A stretch of 64,000 bases of DNA from Leptobrachium leishanense (lineage: Eukaryota > Chordata > Amphibia > Anura > Megophryidae): NCBI GenBank assembly GCA_009667805.1, contig CM019069.1, forward strand, positions 53,510,422 through 53,574,421. Direction: 5' to 3'. Both the position numbers and the translations under genes were made by a program. Numbering within the stretch: the first letter of the stretch is position 1; the number at the start of each line of letters is the position of its first letter. The notes under the pieces are model-generated. The model made no database searches. It had not been told where the DNA came from and saw nothing but the letters and a program-made list of their open reading frames with translations. Of this stretch, positions 13,001 to 24,480 are shown piece after piece.

Positions 13001-16000
13001 GCTGCATTGGACAAGTCATTCTCACATGTAGGGTATCCATATTACATGCATGTATACTTAAAGGGACATCTGAGGCATTGTTGTCACTCAGTGAAAACTG
13101 AGTAGTCCTCACTCCTCTCCCCACTCCAGGGAGCTCTCAGACCCCTGATTCAGCCCTCCAAGTGAAGGGACTTAGTCCCTCCCAGACGTTCAGACCAGCG
13201 AGACCTGACCTGACCTGACCTGAACATCAGGCATTGGAAACAGGAACCACTTTAGGTCTTAGATCACTTTGTCCCAGTCATTGGTTTGATTGGACGTTTT
13301 GTTGGATATGATCCCCTGTCAACCACACCAATCAAAAGTCTATGCTTTTTTATGTGCAAATCAGGAATTGGTTACATATAGCTCTCACATATGACCATAT
13401 TTTAGGTGTCAGTTCTTACCAGCTGTTGAATTATGAAGATAAATCAGATATGTCTTTGAACGGACGCCATGGGAATCAAATCATGAATGATGTTGGAATA
13501 AACATTTATGGATCAAATTCTGTTGCAGTTAAGGCTTCCTTTGGTATCGTCACTAAGCACGAGGTTGAAGTCCCAACATTACTTAAGGAGCTTATTTCCA
13601 GGTATATATACTAATTTATTTTAACAAACTGCTTAAAATCCTTTGATATACCACTAGGATCCTAGATTTATTCTGCACATCTTGCCTTGTTGTTCCCTCG
13701 GTGCAGGGACCTCCTTTCTTACATCTAAGGCTAGGGTCAGACGAACGCATTTTTCACGTTGTCCGTGAAAAAGTGCGGTCGAACGAACGTACGTATTTTT
13801 TCCCGGAATACGCGATAGCGGTCATACGATGCGCCTTGTCATCCGTGATTTTGTACGGATCGTCAATAAAACACTTTTTGTGTCTGGACGTTATGTTGGC
13901 CGGACATTAGCAGCGTCTGACGTCTCCTAATCACACACACACGCCGCTATGCGGACGCAGCGCACTCTGTACGTCAGTAGTAGCGGTTTGACGTTCTCGA
14001 AAAAATGCGTTCGTTGGCCACTTGCGTTGCATGGACGAACTTTCGTGCGGCCGTTCGTCGTATGTTCCCCGGCATTGGACGTCATTTGCTGCTAGCACGG
14101 CCGTGATTTCGTGTGGCTAAATGCACGTTAAAACTGCGCTAGTCTAACCCTAGCCTAACAGTTTAGCAGTATTTTTTTCCTCTCAAACATCTCTTTTGAG
14201 GCTTTGCTCGCCATCACAAGATGTATAAATCATTTTTGGAGTTACAGCTACACAACAGCTATCTACCTACTTTTCGTCATGACTTCCCTCCTGCTCCTCA
14301 ACTTTCACGTTTATATAACGTTTTACAAACTGAGCTCGTGAAGATTGTATATTTGTGTGATGTGTTTCCTGTTCCTGTTAAGACTATGTCGAGCACATCC
14401 GTCATTGCCATTTTTCCAACCGCTTGTCCTCACTTCGTGTCTCTGTCTCACGTTTTGGTAGTTCTTACATTATTTCACCAGCACAAATATTACATTCCAG
14501 TGACGGTTCAGATGGTGGTTAGTATTCTTTAGCAATAAAATATTTTTAATTAACCACTTTCACTACAATGATCGAGTATCCTTGATCTTCAAAATCTCTT
14601 GCAGGAGCCCAAGATCGAGCATACTTGATCTGGTCTTATTCTGGAGGAATCAATGCATAGGAATTATGCTTATTGCAAATGAAGTTTCCCCTTAAGTTTC
14701 AACACATCGGACATTACAGCTGATGTGTTGAAATTGTATGAAAAGCTTTGAATTCCATTTTTCCTTCAAGGAAACACGACGATCAAGCTGTTTTATACTT
14801 GTAGCACGTGCAACATGTTCGGCCAGCAGAGAGTGTCGTCTGCCTGTCAAATAGTGTTTACTGACAGTGAAAATGTACCACAGAGACGCTTCTGTACCTT
14901 TTTACTGTGTGGGTAATGGAAAGTGATTTTCCTTAAAAATCTGGGTCCTGCCAGTGGTTTATGGAAAATCACTTGGTAGTGAATGGGTTAAGGCATTTAC
15001 TTTCTCTTTTTTGGACATAATGCTATTGCACGCTTCAAAGACTACAGTATAATGTAAACACAACTTTTATATCCATTGGGAAAACAATAATTTGGCACAC
15101 TTTATTGCTATATTTGCTTTATTGTGGTGGTCCGGAACCAATCCAGAGATTGTAAAGGCAGTAAAATATCACTTGGCAACAAAGCAAGAGGCCATGTTTG
15201 CATGAAAATGTACCCTCTCAGGGAATCCTGAGTGACCCCCCCTCACCTTCCAAGTTAACCCACCACCTGACTCCCCCAGTGTTATAACACTGCCCCCCCT
15301 CTCCTTGTCCCTTCAACGACATACAACCCCATTTACGTTTTGATGTTATTAGTGCTTTCTCACTATGTGAAATGTATCACGTACTATTCGTTATGTTTGC
15401 AACTACTGTCAATGTATTGCAAAACTCTGTAATAAACCTTGTATTACAATAAAAAATAAAAACAAATGTAAAAGTCACAATGAGGATGACCTTGAGGTTG
15501 TATAGTTGTGCTCCAGGGTGAAATTAGATTTATCTCTTCAAGACGTTATCGGGGCTAACAGCTGGCACTTTAGTAATGACATGTTCCTATACTGCTGATG
15601 TAGTGTTAGATCTTGCTGACTCCTTGACTAGAACAGCTGATGTTTTTCATTTTCAGAACCATTGACCTAGATCACTGCTTGGTACGCCAGTCAAGTCAAA
15701 GCAAAAAGGAGGTACTGTGTGTTGTAATGGAGAGCATTCGTACAACCCGTCAGTGCTCGTTATCAGTCCACGCTGGCATGCGAGGAGAGGCAATGAGAGT
15801 GAGTCTGCTTAGCATGTTATGCCTTGAAAAAGGTTAATTATGACTACGTGCACGGCACCATATTGCCACTTTAAATAAATAAAAGTAAAAGAAGGTCGAA
15901 GGTCCCCAGCATCAGCTTAATCAAGAAATGAATTGCTACAATAGGGGGCGTTTAATACCTTTTGGGCAGTATTACATTACTGCAGCCATGACGGAGATGC

Positions 16001-19000
16001 TAAGGAGGAAAACCTGTTCCAGCGTTCGCTAATTTCCCCTCTGAGTCCCGGTTTCACCATCAGATCATGCGCAGGTGCTGAGTCCAGTAACCTGCCCCGT
16101 AGCGGTGGCTAGGCTCGCAGATGCCCGGGCCAGTGCTAACGTGTTGTCCCGAGCATCCCCTCCATGGACTCCATGGAGGCTTCTGCTGCCGGGTCACATG
16201 ACAGTCAGGAACTCGCCTCTCGCGAGATCCTGCTGGTCGGTGGAGTAATCGTGGAGGGAGACTGAGGACATTTTTCAGCAGAAGCAACGGATCGGGCCTA
16301 CGTTCTCACCGCTGGATGAGAGGTGAGTATTTGATTTGGGGGGGGGGGGTTCAGCTGCTGCTAACTGATTCTGCAGCAGCTCTGAGCTGGTGTTAAACTT
16401 TTTCATTAGCGACAGCTCTTTGAACTAGCGTTAGGACCTTGTGATCCTAACGCTAGCCAATCTCTGATTGCACTTTGCGCTCCCCATGTTAAGTATAGGG
16501 AGCGCAAAGTACAGTAAGCTCGCGGTATAATCCACTAATACCGATTCGCTAACCTGTTTTTAATGTTAGAGATTCAGAGGTGATTCAGGTGCAGCGCTAT
16601 CACCTCTTTTAAGCTAACGCTAACACGCATGCTAGCGTTAGCTTGAAAGAGGTGATAGGGCCCCCTAATGGGGAAAACCTGCACCTGCAGGTGTCCCCAT
16701 AGTGTCCCCATTTTAGCATAAGATTCCAGGGCAGGCGCTATTTCAGCACCTTGCCCAGAACGAGGTGCTACCCTCGGGGATATTCTCAGCAGCGCTTTCA
16801 TAGGACTCCATGAAGGGTTGCGCTGCCGGGCCATGAGCCCTACGTGATGTCGCAAGAGCGCCATAGACTGATCGCAGCGTAAGACCGGGGAATATTTGTT
16901 CCCAGTCTCACTCTGCTCCTGGCAGCAAGAAGCAGTGGACCGGACCACTGTTCTCGCCACAGGATGAGAGGTGAGTATTGGATTTATTGGGGGGGGGTTT
17001 AGCTGGTGCTAAATGATTCTGCAAAAGTGGAATCCGTTAGCACCAGTTTTTTAGTGACGGTAAATTTTTGGTTAGCACATCTGTACGGTAATTAGCGCTA
17101 GTGCTTATCCTAACACTAATTACTGATTGTGCTCCACATGTTAAGTATAGAATGCGCAAAGTACAGTAAATTCACACAAGCTAGAACAATTGCGCTAACG
17201 AATTTTTAGGAGGTTTAGCGTTAGGGATCTAATATTGCTGGCATACGTTAAAGTCACTTAGCCTGACGTAAATGCTTACTCAACGAACGCTACAATTAAC
17301 GTTCACTGGGGAATAGAGCCCTCAGTGTGAAAAAAGTGATTTTATTATTATTTGCTAAAAAAAACATGAACAGAATCCTACCTATTTTATTCTTAGTATA
17401 CAAAACTTCAGTGTATGAAAGAAAAAAAGTCTTGTATACAGTGCATTTTCTGTCATTAAGGAGTTAAGGCAGTCACCTTCTGTGTGAAGCAGATACAATC
17501 TACATTCAAGCCTCAGACAGAGCTTGCTTTGGTCTGGTTTATTTGATGCCCATCAGAGCTCGATTAGCCAGCAATAGGGGGCTTGATAAATGCAGTGGTC
17601 CATGACTGCCAAGACTTCCAATAGAGACCTTAACAGTTTTCTGGACCATGGTCAAAGACAAATAACGACATTATCTTTTTTTTTCTCTGCCTGGCAACAG
17701 TTGAGGAGACAATGACACTGCTTAAAGGGACATAACACATTTTATCAGTCAGGCACATATTAAATGACACAAAAAACAACAGAAAAAATTTAAATGGTTT
17801 ACATTTGTTATTTTTTTTATTGCAAAAGAAAAAAATGGTGGGGCGCTGCCCTATCTGACCCTATGGACGAGCCACCTCTAGTTGGTTGTACAGACTGTCG
17901 GAGGTGTAAAAATTTGGAGAATATATTGCCTATTTTCATTTGGCCCCTTAACACTTCCCAAGAATAATTATATCACTTTATGGGCCATGTCTACCTAAAG
18001 AAAGGGCTTTTCTGGACTGCAGCACCTACTAAAAGGTAGATAATAACAACAATAACAAAATAATTTTTATCTTTTTAACTAGAGTGCTAAATCTCCTAAT
18101 TTTTCTTTTGGTTTTGAAACAAACATACAGGTCTATTCAAAGAAAGGTGAAACTCAGGAGAATTGGCTGGATAAGTGAAAATTCTAGGTCAAAATAGCCA
18201 AACCAGAAAAATTCGCCCATTTATCTCACTTTCACAATCGGCTATTTGGTCTAGATTGTTCTCTTCTCCTGCCAATCTCCTGATTTTAACCTTTCTTTGA
18301 ATAGACCTGCTATTATTATATAAACATGTATACTGTACTTATAATTCGTGGTTTGCTCCACATTTTATTTTGTCTTTACCTTTACTAATCAAAAGTAGAA
18401 CAATTACTGTACTGATACTAATTACAATTTATTTTAGTTTCACATCATTGATGATCAAAACTTTAAAGGACGGGATAAGGCAATTGTTTTCCCAGCACAC
18501 ACAACCATTGCATTTAGTGTTTTTGATCTCTACATTCATTTGGATGGACATTTTGGTAAGTTTCTTAGAAAGGGAGCAGTGACTGGGGTTGTCTGGGCTG
18601 TCATTAATGGGGATATGAATGGAGGTAGTGCCAGGGGCAGGAATTGATTTGAGGGAATGGGATGGGGATGGACGGCAGAAGAGGAGGGACTACAGGAAGG
18701 CGGAGGGTGAAAGAGGCAAGGATTTGTGATTGAAAAAAGAAAATGGTAATACATTCTTAATTTATTCACATTACCCCCATGAAGGGGCAAAGGGTACAGA
18801 AATACATTGGCTGCCCTATACACACCCCCATTGAGTATCTGATTTATTGGGGGGGGGGTAGCTGGTGTTAACTGATTCTGCAAAGGCAGAATCAAATAGC
18901 ACCAGCTTCTAGCAGTTGCTAAATTTTAGGTTTGCATATCAGTCTGGTAATTTTTTTTTGGAGAAAGTATTTTACCAGGAAGGATACATTGAGATTTCTC

Positions 19001-21021
19001 TCGTTTTCAAGTATGTCCTGGGTGGCGAGTATGTACCTGTGGCGAGTATGTACACTTACTGGAGAGGTGCTCTGACTGGGATTCGAACCTGTGTCTCCAC
19101 GGTTATAGAGCAGTGATGTTCCCTCTACTCCACCCAGCCATTTGGACATTGTGAACCTTACTTATTCTCACACTAATTACTGATTGTGCTCTCCATGTTA
19201 AGTATAGGAAGAGCAAAGTACAGTAAGCTCGCGCAATCACTGATGCGCAAACGGGTGTAGCTTTAGGAAGGTAATATGGAGGCATGCGTTAAAGTCACTT
19301 ATCCTGACGTTAAAGCTTACTCACCCAAACGTTACAGTTAGCGTTCACTAGGGAATAGTGCCTGTTGTCAACACAACCTGTCTATTGATTATTATTAGCA
19401 TCATAATTTAGCGCCAACTGTTTGCGCAGTGCTTTACAATAACCAAAGTGAACAAGATATAGATAAACGGACATGAGATGGAAACAAGAGGTGTAGAGGG
19501 CCCTGCTCATAGGAGCTTACAGTGTAGAGGGATTGGGGTTGAGGAAGACAAGGTGAGTTTTACTGGATGTCAGGATCATTAGTGCAGCGGTATGGGAATG
19601 GTGGGGCAATGGATGTGATATGGTTAGGTAAGCAGTATGTTTAAAGTAAAATTCGATCTTGGAGATCTAATTTTTTGGGGGAATGTGATGTAAGCATAAG
19701 TGTATCATTTAGAGATATTAATTAAACATCACTCCAGCTCTCCAAGATTAAAAAACATTGACTTATCTGTACACCTACCGTGAGTCGATTGATTTAAATT
19801 ACTCTTTTGTGAAAGACCCATGAATTGATATGTTTTTGATTGCCTTCATAGAGCTCTGTGTATCAACTGCTTCAAAGGGAGGGTTTGAGAAAGAGCCAAC
19901 CAGGTCATTTTCATTAAATGCCCTGAGAAACAACTTGTATCGATCAGGAATCTTATTTACTGGTGAGTCCAAAATTGAATGAATAAACCTACCGATCATC
20001 AATGCCAAGTGTAGGATTAAGGTTCTCAAGGGCCTGGAGTTGAAGATATTGATGTGCTTCTGCAACAACTTTCTGAGCTTCATTATTCCTGTGTCCCATT
20101 GGTCTCATCTTCCATTGTGCCTCTGCTCCATGCTTCTTGATTCCATTGAGCCTCTGTCCCATTCTTCTTGATTCCATTGTGCCTCTGTCCCATTTTTCTT
20201 GATTCCATTGAGCCTCTGTCCCATTCTTCTTGATTCCATTGAGCCTCTGTCCCATTCTTCTTGATTCCATTGTGCCTCTGTCCCATTCTTGTTGATTCCA
20301 TTGAGCCTCTGTCCCATTCTTCTTGATTCCATTGTGCCTCTGTCCCATTGTTCTTGATTCCATTGGGCCTCTGTCCCATTCTTCTTGATTCCATTGAGCC
20401 TCTGTCCCAGTCTTCTTGATTCCATTGAGCCTCTGCTCCATTCTTCTTGATTCCATTGAGCCTCTGCTCCATTCTTCTTGATTCCATTGAGCCTCTGTCC
20501 CATTTTTCCCACCTCCCATTTGCTCCAGTCTTCTCATCTTCCATTGTGTCTCTACCCAATTCATTTCACCTTCCACTGTTTCTCTCATACCCTAAAATGC
20601 ACACAGTAGTCATATGGTGACATTCGTTTCTTTATTGCTGCTTTACTCACCTGGTGATTTATCTCTACACCAGTTGACACTCAAGTTTTCATTTTTGCAT
20701 TTGCTGTTTTTTCTCTCAGGAAAAAGAACAATGGACATCATGGGTAATTCAGACTCGTATATTGACGATATTTTTTCAGATTACTATGACAAGGCTGCCA
20801 GCATGACAGACATCTCCACCACTTTTCTCAGAGAAGGTGCTCATACTCGAGCGAACCTTCTCAATAACAACATCCCTAAGGGACCTTGCGCGCTCTGTGG
20901 AATGGGGAACTCAAAACGGGAAACGGTGTACGGATGTTTTGAGTGTTCATACAATGGACAGAAGTATGTGAGGCTGCATGCCGTACCTTGCTTTGACCTG
21001 TGGCATAAAAGAATTAAGTGA
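9859..21021 (+). CDS. PJVK: Pejvakin, gasdermin family (six coding exons)
   Basis: Joined exons: 9859-10069, 13406-13601, 15657-15798, 18438-18555, 19852-19962, 20720-21021. All introns are GT-AG and phases join without a break (1080 nt, 359 residues; human is 352). The start [19 protein letters not shown] and blocks such as [20 protein letters not shown] are almost identical to mammalian pejvakin as I remember it. Residues 1 to about 255 form the gasdermin-N-like region. The last exon carries the cysteine pairs CALC and CFEC of the C-terminal zinc-finger region and ends [15 protein letters not shown]. Pejvakin is the DFNB59 deafness protein of hair cells and auditory neurons, linked to peroxisome turnover. 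The extra length is mainly five residues at the exon 6/7 junction and two in the last exon. No stop or frameshift was found, so the gene looks functional. Confidence 0.96.
10139..10870 (+). mobile_element. Harbinger-like MITE, family G, in PJVK intron
   Basis: The ends are GGCCCCTATTACGATC and the complement of GATTGTAATAGAGCCC, flanked by TAA at 10136-10138 and 10871-10873. The interior holds gcgctaac words, the inverted pair gcgctccctatacttaac/ggggagcgcaaag, and a 14-A run. Small ORFs inside are chance. Confidence 0.75.
11000..12340 (+). repeat. 41-bp minisatellite in PJVK intron, about 32 units
   Basis: The unit is about tactcctactgtaataatgg plus cattctaatggaattatggga, with a 41-bp period (for example 11101 to 11142). 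The first half is homogeneous. Units after about 11680 diverge by substitutions and small indels. AT-rich and non-coding. Confidence 0.93.
12341..13405. other. PJVK intron sequence, no repeat family recognised
   Basis: It includes the short direct repeat cctgacctgacctga near 13206 and AT-rich sequence. I see no gene or mobile element with definable ends. Confidence 0.4.
13406..13601 (+). CDS. PJVK: PJVK second coding exon
   Basis: Acceptor ttttag|gtgtcag, donor cag|gtatat. Codes [19 protein letters not shown] to [11 protein letters not shown]. Enters in phase 1, leaves in phase 2. Confidence 0.96.
13729..14155 (+). mobile_element. Harbinger-like MITE, family A, in PJVK intron
   Basis: The ends are GGCTAGGGTCAGAC and TCTAACCCTAGCC. 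Target duplication TAA at 13726-13728 and 14156-14158. It is closely related to the copy at 967-1392. Confidence 0.85.
14550..14991. mobile_element. piggyBac-like MITE (TTAACCACTTTCACTAC family)
   Basis: It starts TTAACCACTTTCACTAC and ends GTAGTGAATGGGTTAA, inverted repeats with TTAA at both outer edges (14550-14553, 14988-14991). The interior has the direct pair gatcgagtatccttgatc / gatcgagcatacttgatc. Non-coding. Confidence 0.7.
14995..15656. other. PJVK intron, no feature recognised
   Basis: AT-rich sequence with a pyrimidine-rich stretch near 15237-15310. The branch point and pyrimidine tract of the next acceptor lie at about 15625-15656. Nothing else is supported. Confidence 0.35.
15657..15798 (+). 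CDS. PJVK: PJVK third coding exon
   Basis: Acceptor ttttcag|aacc, donor aga|gtgagt. Codes [18 protein letters not shown] to AGMRGEAMR, the most conserved block of the protein. Leaves in phase 0. Confidence 0.96.
15945..17325 (+). mobile_element. Composite of family G MITE copies
   Basis: Family G words recur here: gcgctccccatgttaagtat near 16478, ggtgagtatttgatttgggg near 16321 and 16971, and an outer end ggggaatagagccct near 17310. At least two partly overlapping copies are present; exact borders are unclear. The 128-codon minus-strand ORF at 16574-16960 is a chance reading of the repeat. Confidence 0.5.
17330..18128. other. PJVK intron, no feature recognised
   Basis: AT-rich sequence with short homopolymer runs. 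No mobile element with recognisable ends. Confidence 0.35.
18129..18309. mobile_element. Palindromic MITE, family B
   Basis: It begins caggtctattcaaagaaagg and ends with its complement. The core tctaggtcaaaatagccaaa is shared with the copies at 703 and 50956. It lies about 130 bp upstream of the fourth PJVK coding exon. Confidence 0.75.
18438..18555 (+). CDS. PJVK: PJVK fourth coding exon
   Basis: Acceptor attttag|tttcac, donor tttg|gtaagt. Codes [18 protein letters not shown] to YIHLDGHF. Easily missed because other frames over it are open too. Leaves in phase 1. Confidence 0.95.
18835..19360 (+). mobile_element. Family G MITE, right half, split by a SINE
   Basis: It opens with the gagtatctgatttatt block and ends gggaatagtgcct. 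The family sequence stops at ggtaatt (about 18950), where the SINE begins, and resumes with cacactaattactgatt after it. Compare the unsplit version at 17090-17135. Confidence 0.6.
18951..19147 (-). mobile_element. tRNA-derived SINE, complete
   Basis: Read on the minus strand, the head TGGCTGGGTGGAGTAGAGGG resembles a tRNA 5' part with an A box. B box GGTTCGAATCC follows at the correct spacing, then gcacctctccagtaagtg, and the tail ccaggacatacttgaaaacg...cctggtaaaatac. This is a SINE and not a tRNA gene: the cloverleaf cannot be completed and the tail is LINE-derived. Confidence 0.85.
19852..19962 (+). CDS. PJVK: PJVK fifth coding exon
   Basis: Acceptor ccttcatag|agctc, donor actg|gtgagt. Codes [18 protein letters not shown] then ALRNNLYRS, matching the pejvakin block DLCVTSVSKGGFERE. 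It continues with ILFT, and with the next exon this gives about five residues more than the human protein at the junction. The shown donor is the only strong in-phase one. Leaves in phase 1. Confidence 0.9.
20105..20530 (-). repeat. 31-bp minisatellite in last PJVK intron, about 13 units
   Basis: On the plus strand the unit is cattcttcttgattccattg plus agcctctgtcc, period 31 bp (20167 to 20198). Since 31 is not a multiple of three and no frame of the unit has a stop, all three minus-strand frames are open (199, 158 and 135 codons), giving the cycle [17 protein letters not shown]. It lies in an intron on the antisense strand. I regard the ORFs as a by-product. Confidence 0.92.
20720..21021 (+). 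CDS. PJVK: PJVK last coding exon
   Basis: Acceptor ttttctctcag|gaaaaag after a pyrimidine tract. Codes [17 protein letters not shown], then the CALC and CFEC cysteine pairs, ending LWHKRIK and TGA at 21019-21021. Confidence 0.96.
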
Positions 21022-21162
21022 TATCATGTATGTGCCTATATTTCTAAATCTCAGGTGTGACTGTGCCACAGTTTGGTCAAAGTGGAATTAAGCATTTTTC
21101 ATGTGACAACAGAATTGAAACGTTTTCAGGTGCTGATTTACTAACCTGTTTTTTTATTAAAG

Positions 21163-21241
21163 AATAAAGAATAATAATAATTATTGTGTAATTTTTTGTG
21201 TATATAAGGAGTGTCTGGTTTTATTCTGTATACTTAATAAA
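21163..21241 (+). terminator. PJVK: Candidate PJVK polyadenylation signals
   Basis: AATAAA occurs at 21163-21168 and again at 21236-21241, about 140 and 215 bp after the PJVK stop codon. Either would give a short 3' UTR. Which is used is not visible. Confidence 0.55.
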
Positions 21242-21445
21242 GTCTTGTGTATCGAGCCGAATCATTGTATTTCCATGCTCGTATTAAAGCAGTCATATCA
21301 AATCCTGCAGTGTGACCAGCAGTTCTTTTCTTGGGGTAGGTAAATCAAAAACATCTTATAGCAATCAAGAATTTAAAATATTATTCTGTAGAAGGATAAG
21401 CACACGATGAACACTACATACACTATTCCCCAGTGAACGCTAACG

Positions 21446-21916
21446 TTAACCCTTTCGCTGCTGAGCCTTTTCACGCCTCTGTGCTGAGCTCATTTTTACC
21501 GGTTTCGCTCATCATGTTTAACCGCGTTTTGAAGCCTTATTTTAATATATGACCCAGACATATTATATATTGTTCTTTCCGGCAAACTGTGCAGATTCAT
21601 AATATGTCATTATTATATGTATACGTGTCTGTATATTATAACAAAAAATGCAATAAAATTTGAATTTTCAATAATTTACAATGTGTAAAGTGTTTTTTTC
21701 ACATTTGAACATGCGATCGTTTGCGGTTATATTTTCTATGGGTTGCGCTTGTTAAAAAAATTAGAGATGAGCAATCGTTACTTTTTTGGGGGAAAATTAC
21801 GTGTTTTTTAGCAAACGCCCCCCATAGAAAAAATCGTTAGTGCAGCATCATTGTTCACATTATAATTGAAATGGGAACAATATTGTTGCACTAATAAAAC
21901 TAAAAAAAAAAAAAAA

Positions 21917-21952
<36 letters not shown>

Positions 21953-22609
21953 TTTTTTACATTTTACATGGTCATGGTTGGTATCATTGGAAAGGCCACA
22001 CCCTGGCCATTCCAATGATAGTAAACATTAACCCCTAGCTGTCACGGATCGGGAGATAGGGGGTTCATTGGAACCCCCTATCTCCACTATAGGTGGCAGC
22101 AAGGGGTTAATTTCAAAACTGGCGCCATCACGCTCTGCGCGATGACGCCAGTCATTAGGGGGATATCCCGGAAGCTTGGCCGACATCCAAGATGTCGGCC
22201 AGCTCCGGGAGGGGACCGCGATACGGCGCATGTTAGCGCCATATTGCGATCCAGCCCCCTAGGGGTTAAAGACAGCCGCCGCTTGGAAGGGCAGGCTGTG
22301 CCCTTCCAGGCGGTGCCTGTCTTTAATCGCTGGCCCGCGGGGAGGGGGAAAGGTCCGAAGGACCTCGCCCCCTCCCCTTCAGGCACCTTCCCTGCAATGG
22401 CGGCGGGGGGGGGGTGCCTGAAATAGAGGCACGCCTATCGTGCCCACCGGGGTCCCGGAGGCTGGGCTGACATCAATGATGTCAGCCTGCACCGGGGGGC
22501 CACGCGATCAGCCGGAATACCGGCTGATCGAGGCTGCAAAGGGAGGACGCGCTCAGCGCATCCTCCGCAGCGAAGTAGCAATGCGGGTGGACCACATTGA
22601 AAGGGTTAA
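21446..22609 (+). mobile_element. piggyBac-like multi-hairpin MITE
   Basis: It begins TTAACCCTTTCGCTGCTGAG and ends ATTGAAAGGGTTAA. The left half is AT-rich with a (TA)n run near 21918-21950. The right half (about 21970-22560) is a series of palindromes: gatagggggttcattgg with its partner, gatgacgccagtc with ctggcgccatc, gccgacatccaagatgtcggc, gaagggcaggctgtgccctt, and others. Sister copies are at 42347-44804 and at the window start. It sits inside an older family G element (the cactattccccagtgaacgc end at 21421). Confidence 0.8.
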
Positions 22610-23603
22610 TGTTCGGATATTCCATTATCAGGGAAGATCTAGGTCTGCTAGCACCAGCTATTGTTTGTATTGTCTGTATGTTATTAGGTCAATGTTTTAA
22701 TCCCACTCTGAGTTATCAATCAGATTCTGTAAAATCTGAATCCCCTGTTTATCCCCACAATCTGCTATTGTTCTCTAGGAATGTGATTACATGGCAACGC
22801 ATTGTTTTATGTCTGGAATGTAAAATGGGCTCTGGCAGTAGGTAATATGAGGAGGGGAAGCACCAGGGTGTCCTCTTCCATTTTCCCCCTGGCACTGTAT
22901 ATATTTGGTCACATGATTCATTAATGCCTGTCTGCCTGTTCTACCCCATGATCTACATGGTGCCTCATTTCTGTGGAATGCTACCTCAGCTCTGCTTCTG
23001 CACATTCACTCAACACATCAACCTAAACCCAACTAAAAATCCCATACTCACCTCAGATCCCTCAGTGGAGAAAAAGGCGTGATCTGCTGCTTCCTCGCTC
23101 AATAGGGATAGAAGCACCATGAACAAATAGCTCCCAGTGTTCCTCCACTTATTCCTCCGCTGCCCCAGCCGATCTTGCAGAGCTCACGTGAGATCAGGAC
23201 TCCTAGAGGTGATTGCAGTGCTATGCTCAGCGCAGTTGGTGTTATTAACCTGCGGCTTGGAAATATTACGACTCAAACTGCTCAAAAAGCAGTTTGGTTG
23301 TATTACAGATGTTAAAGGCGAGCCGTAAATGGAAAATGGCAGATTCAAACAATTTCCGTTTGAGTCGTACCTTTAGCATCCAAGTTGTGATCCAGCCCCT
23401 GATCTATACACAACTGTTTTTTAACATGATAAAACAATAAAACATTTCTATTTTTTTTTAAAAGTTTATTAAAGTCTGCCTCCCAATAAAGTAATCATGG
23501 TGAATGTTGATTTATAATGACAACAGAACCCAAGTAAAAGTCATCCTGTAGATAACCAGTTTTTTTTCTCAAAAGCACTGAATTATTGATTATTTTGTAA
23601 CAC
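22610..23603. other. Intergenic, mostly unrecognised
   Basis: It may include a degenerate family G copy (23030-23390). No coding exon was found. ORFs of 60-90 codons here have no recognisable features. Confidence 0.35.
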
Positions 23604-23606
23604 TTA

Positions 23607-24033
23607 GGCTAGCGTCAGACGAAAGCATTTTTCCCCGCGAACGTGAAAAAGTGCGTCCGAACGCATTGACGTATTTTTTCACGGAATGCGCAAAAACGGT
23701 CAGACGACGCGCATTGTCGGTCGTGATTTTGTACGGATCGTCAATAAAACTCTTTTTGCGTCTGGACGTTATGTTGGCTGGACATTAGCAGAGTCTGACA
23801 TCTCCTAATCACGCAAACACGCCGCTATGCCGCAGCTGTGCACTCTGTACGTCAGTACTAGCGGTTCAGCGTTCTCAAAAAAATGCGTTCATTTTCCACT
23901 TGCGTTGCACGGCCGGACTTTTGTGCGGCCGTACATCGTATATTGGCCGTCATTGCCCGTCATCTGCTGCTAGTGCGGCCGTAATTATGTGCGCCAGAAC
24001 ACACGTTAAAAGTGCGCTGGTCTGACCCCAGCC
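23607..24033 (+). mobile_element. Harbinger-like MITE, family A (left of a back-to-back pair)
   Basis: The ends are GGCTAGCGTCAGAC and GTCTGACCCCAGCC, flanked by TTA at 23604-23606 and 24034-24036. Confidence 0.82.
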
Positions 24034-24036
24034 TTA

Positions 24037-24480
24037 GGCTAGCGTCAGACGAACGCAGTAATCACGTCTGTGTTGCCGCAGTTTAACATCCGTTGTAGCA
24101 TTGATTTGTGATCAATAGAGACCCACACACGAAGTACGTGTGCACCACATAGGTGGCAACGAACTCAATATAGGCCTCGACGTAAAAGCGCTACGACGGA
24201 TGCCTAGAGTGCGCCGCGTCCACGTAGCGTCCGGTGTGCGTGGTGACGCAACGCATTTGCAACGTCCATCACGTTGATGCTCAGAAGTTTTTTTTGGTCT
24301 GACTGACTGTACCTGTCTCTTAATTTTAATTAATTTTGTTTTCCATATTTCCCTTTTTGTTCTACAAAGGTAAAAAGAAATGGACCATGTGGTGTCTACA
24401 GTATCTTCCGTCAGTACGTCCGTCCGTCCGTTATGCACGCACACAGAGTGCGCTCAGACTGCGTTCATCTGACTTTAGCC
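24037..24480 (+). mobile_element. Harbinger-like MITE, family A variant (right of the pair)
   Basis: It starts GGCTAGCGTCAGAC right after the TTA that closes the previous copy, and ends CATCTGACTTTAGCC then TAG. The interior differs from the left copy, so this is a second insertion and not a duplication. Confidence 0.75.

Noticed and set aside
18951..19147. A tRNA gene
   Set aside because: A and B boxes are present, but the acceptor stem cannot be completed and the sequence continues into a LINE-type tail. It is a SINE.
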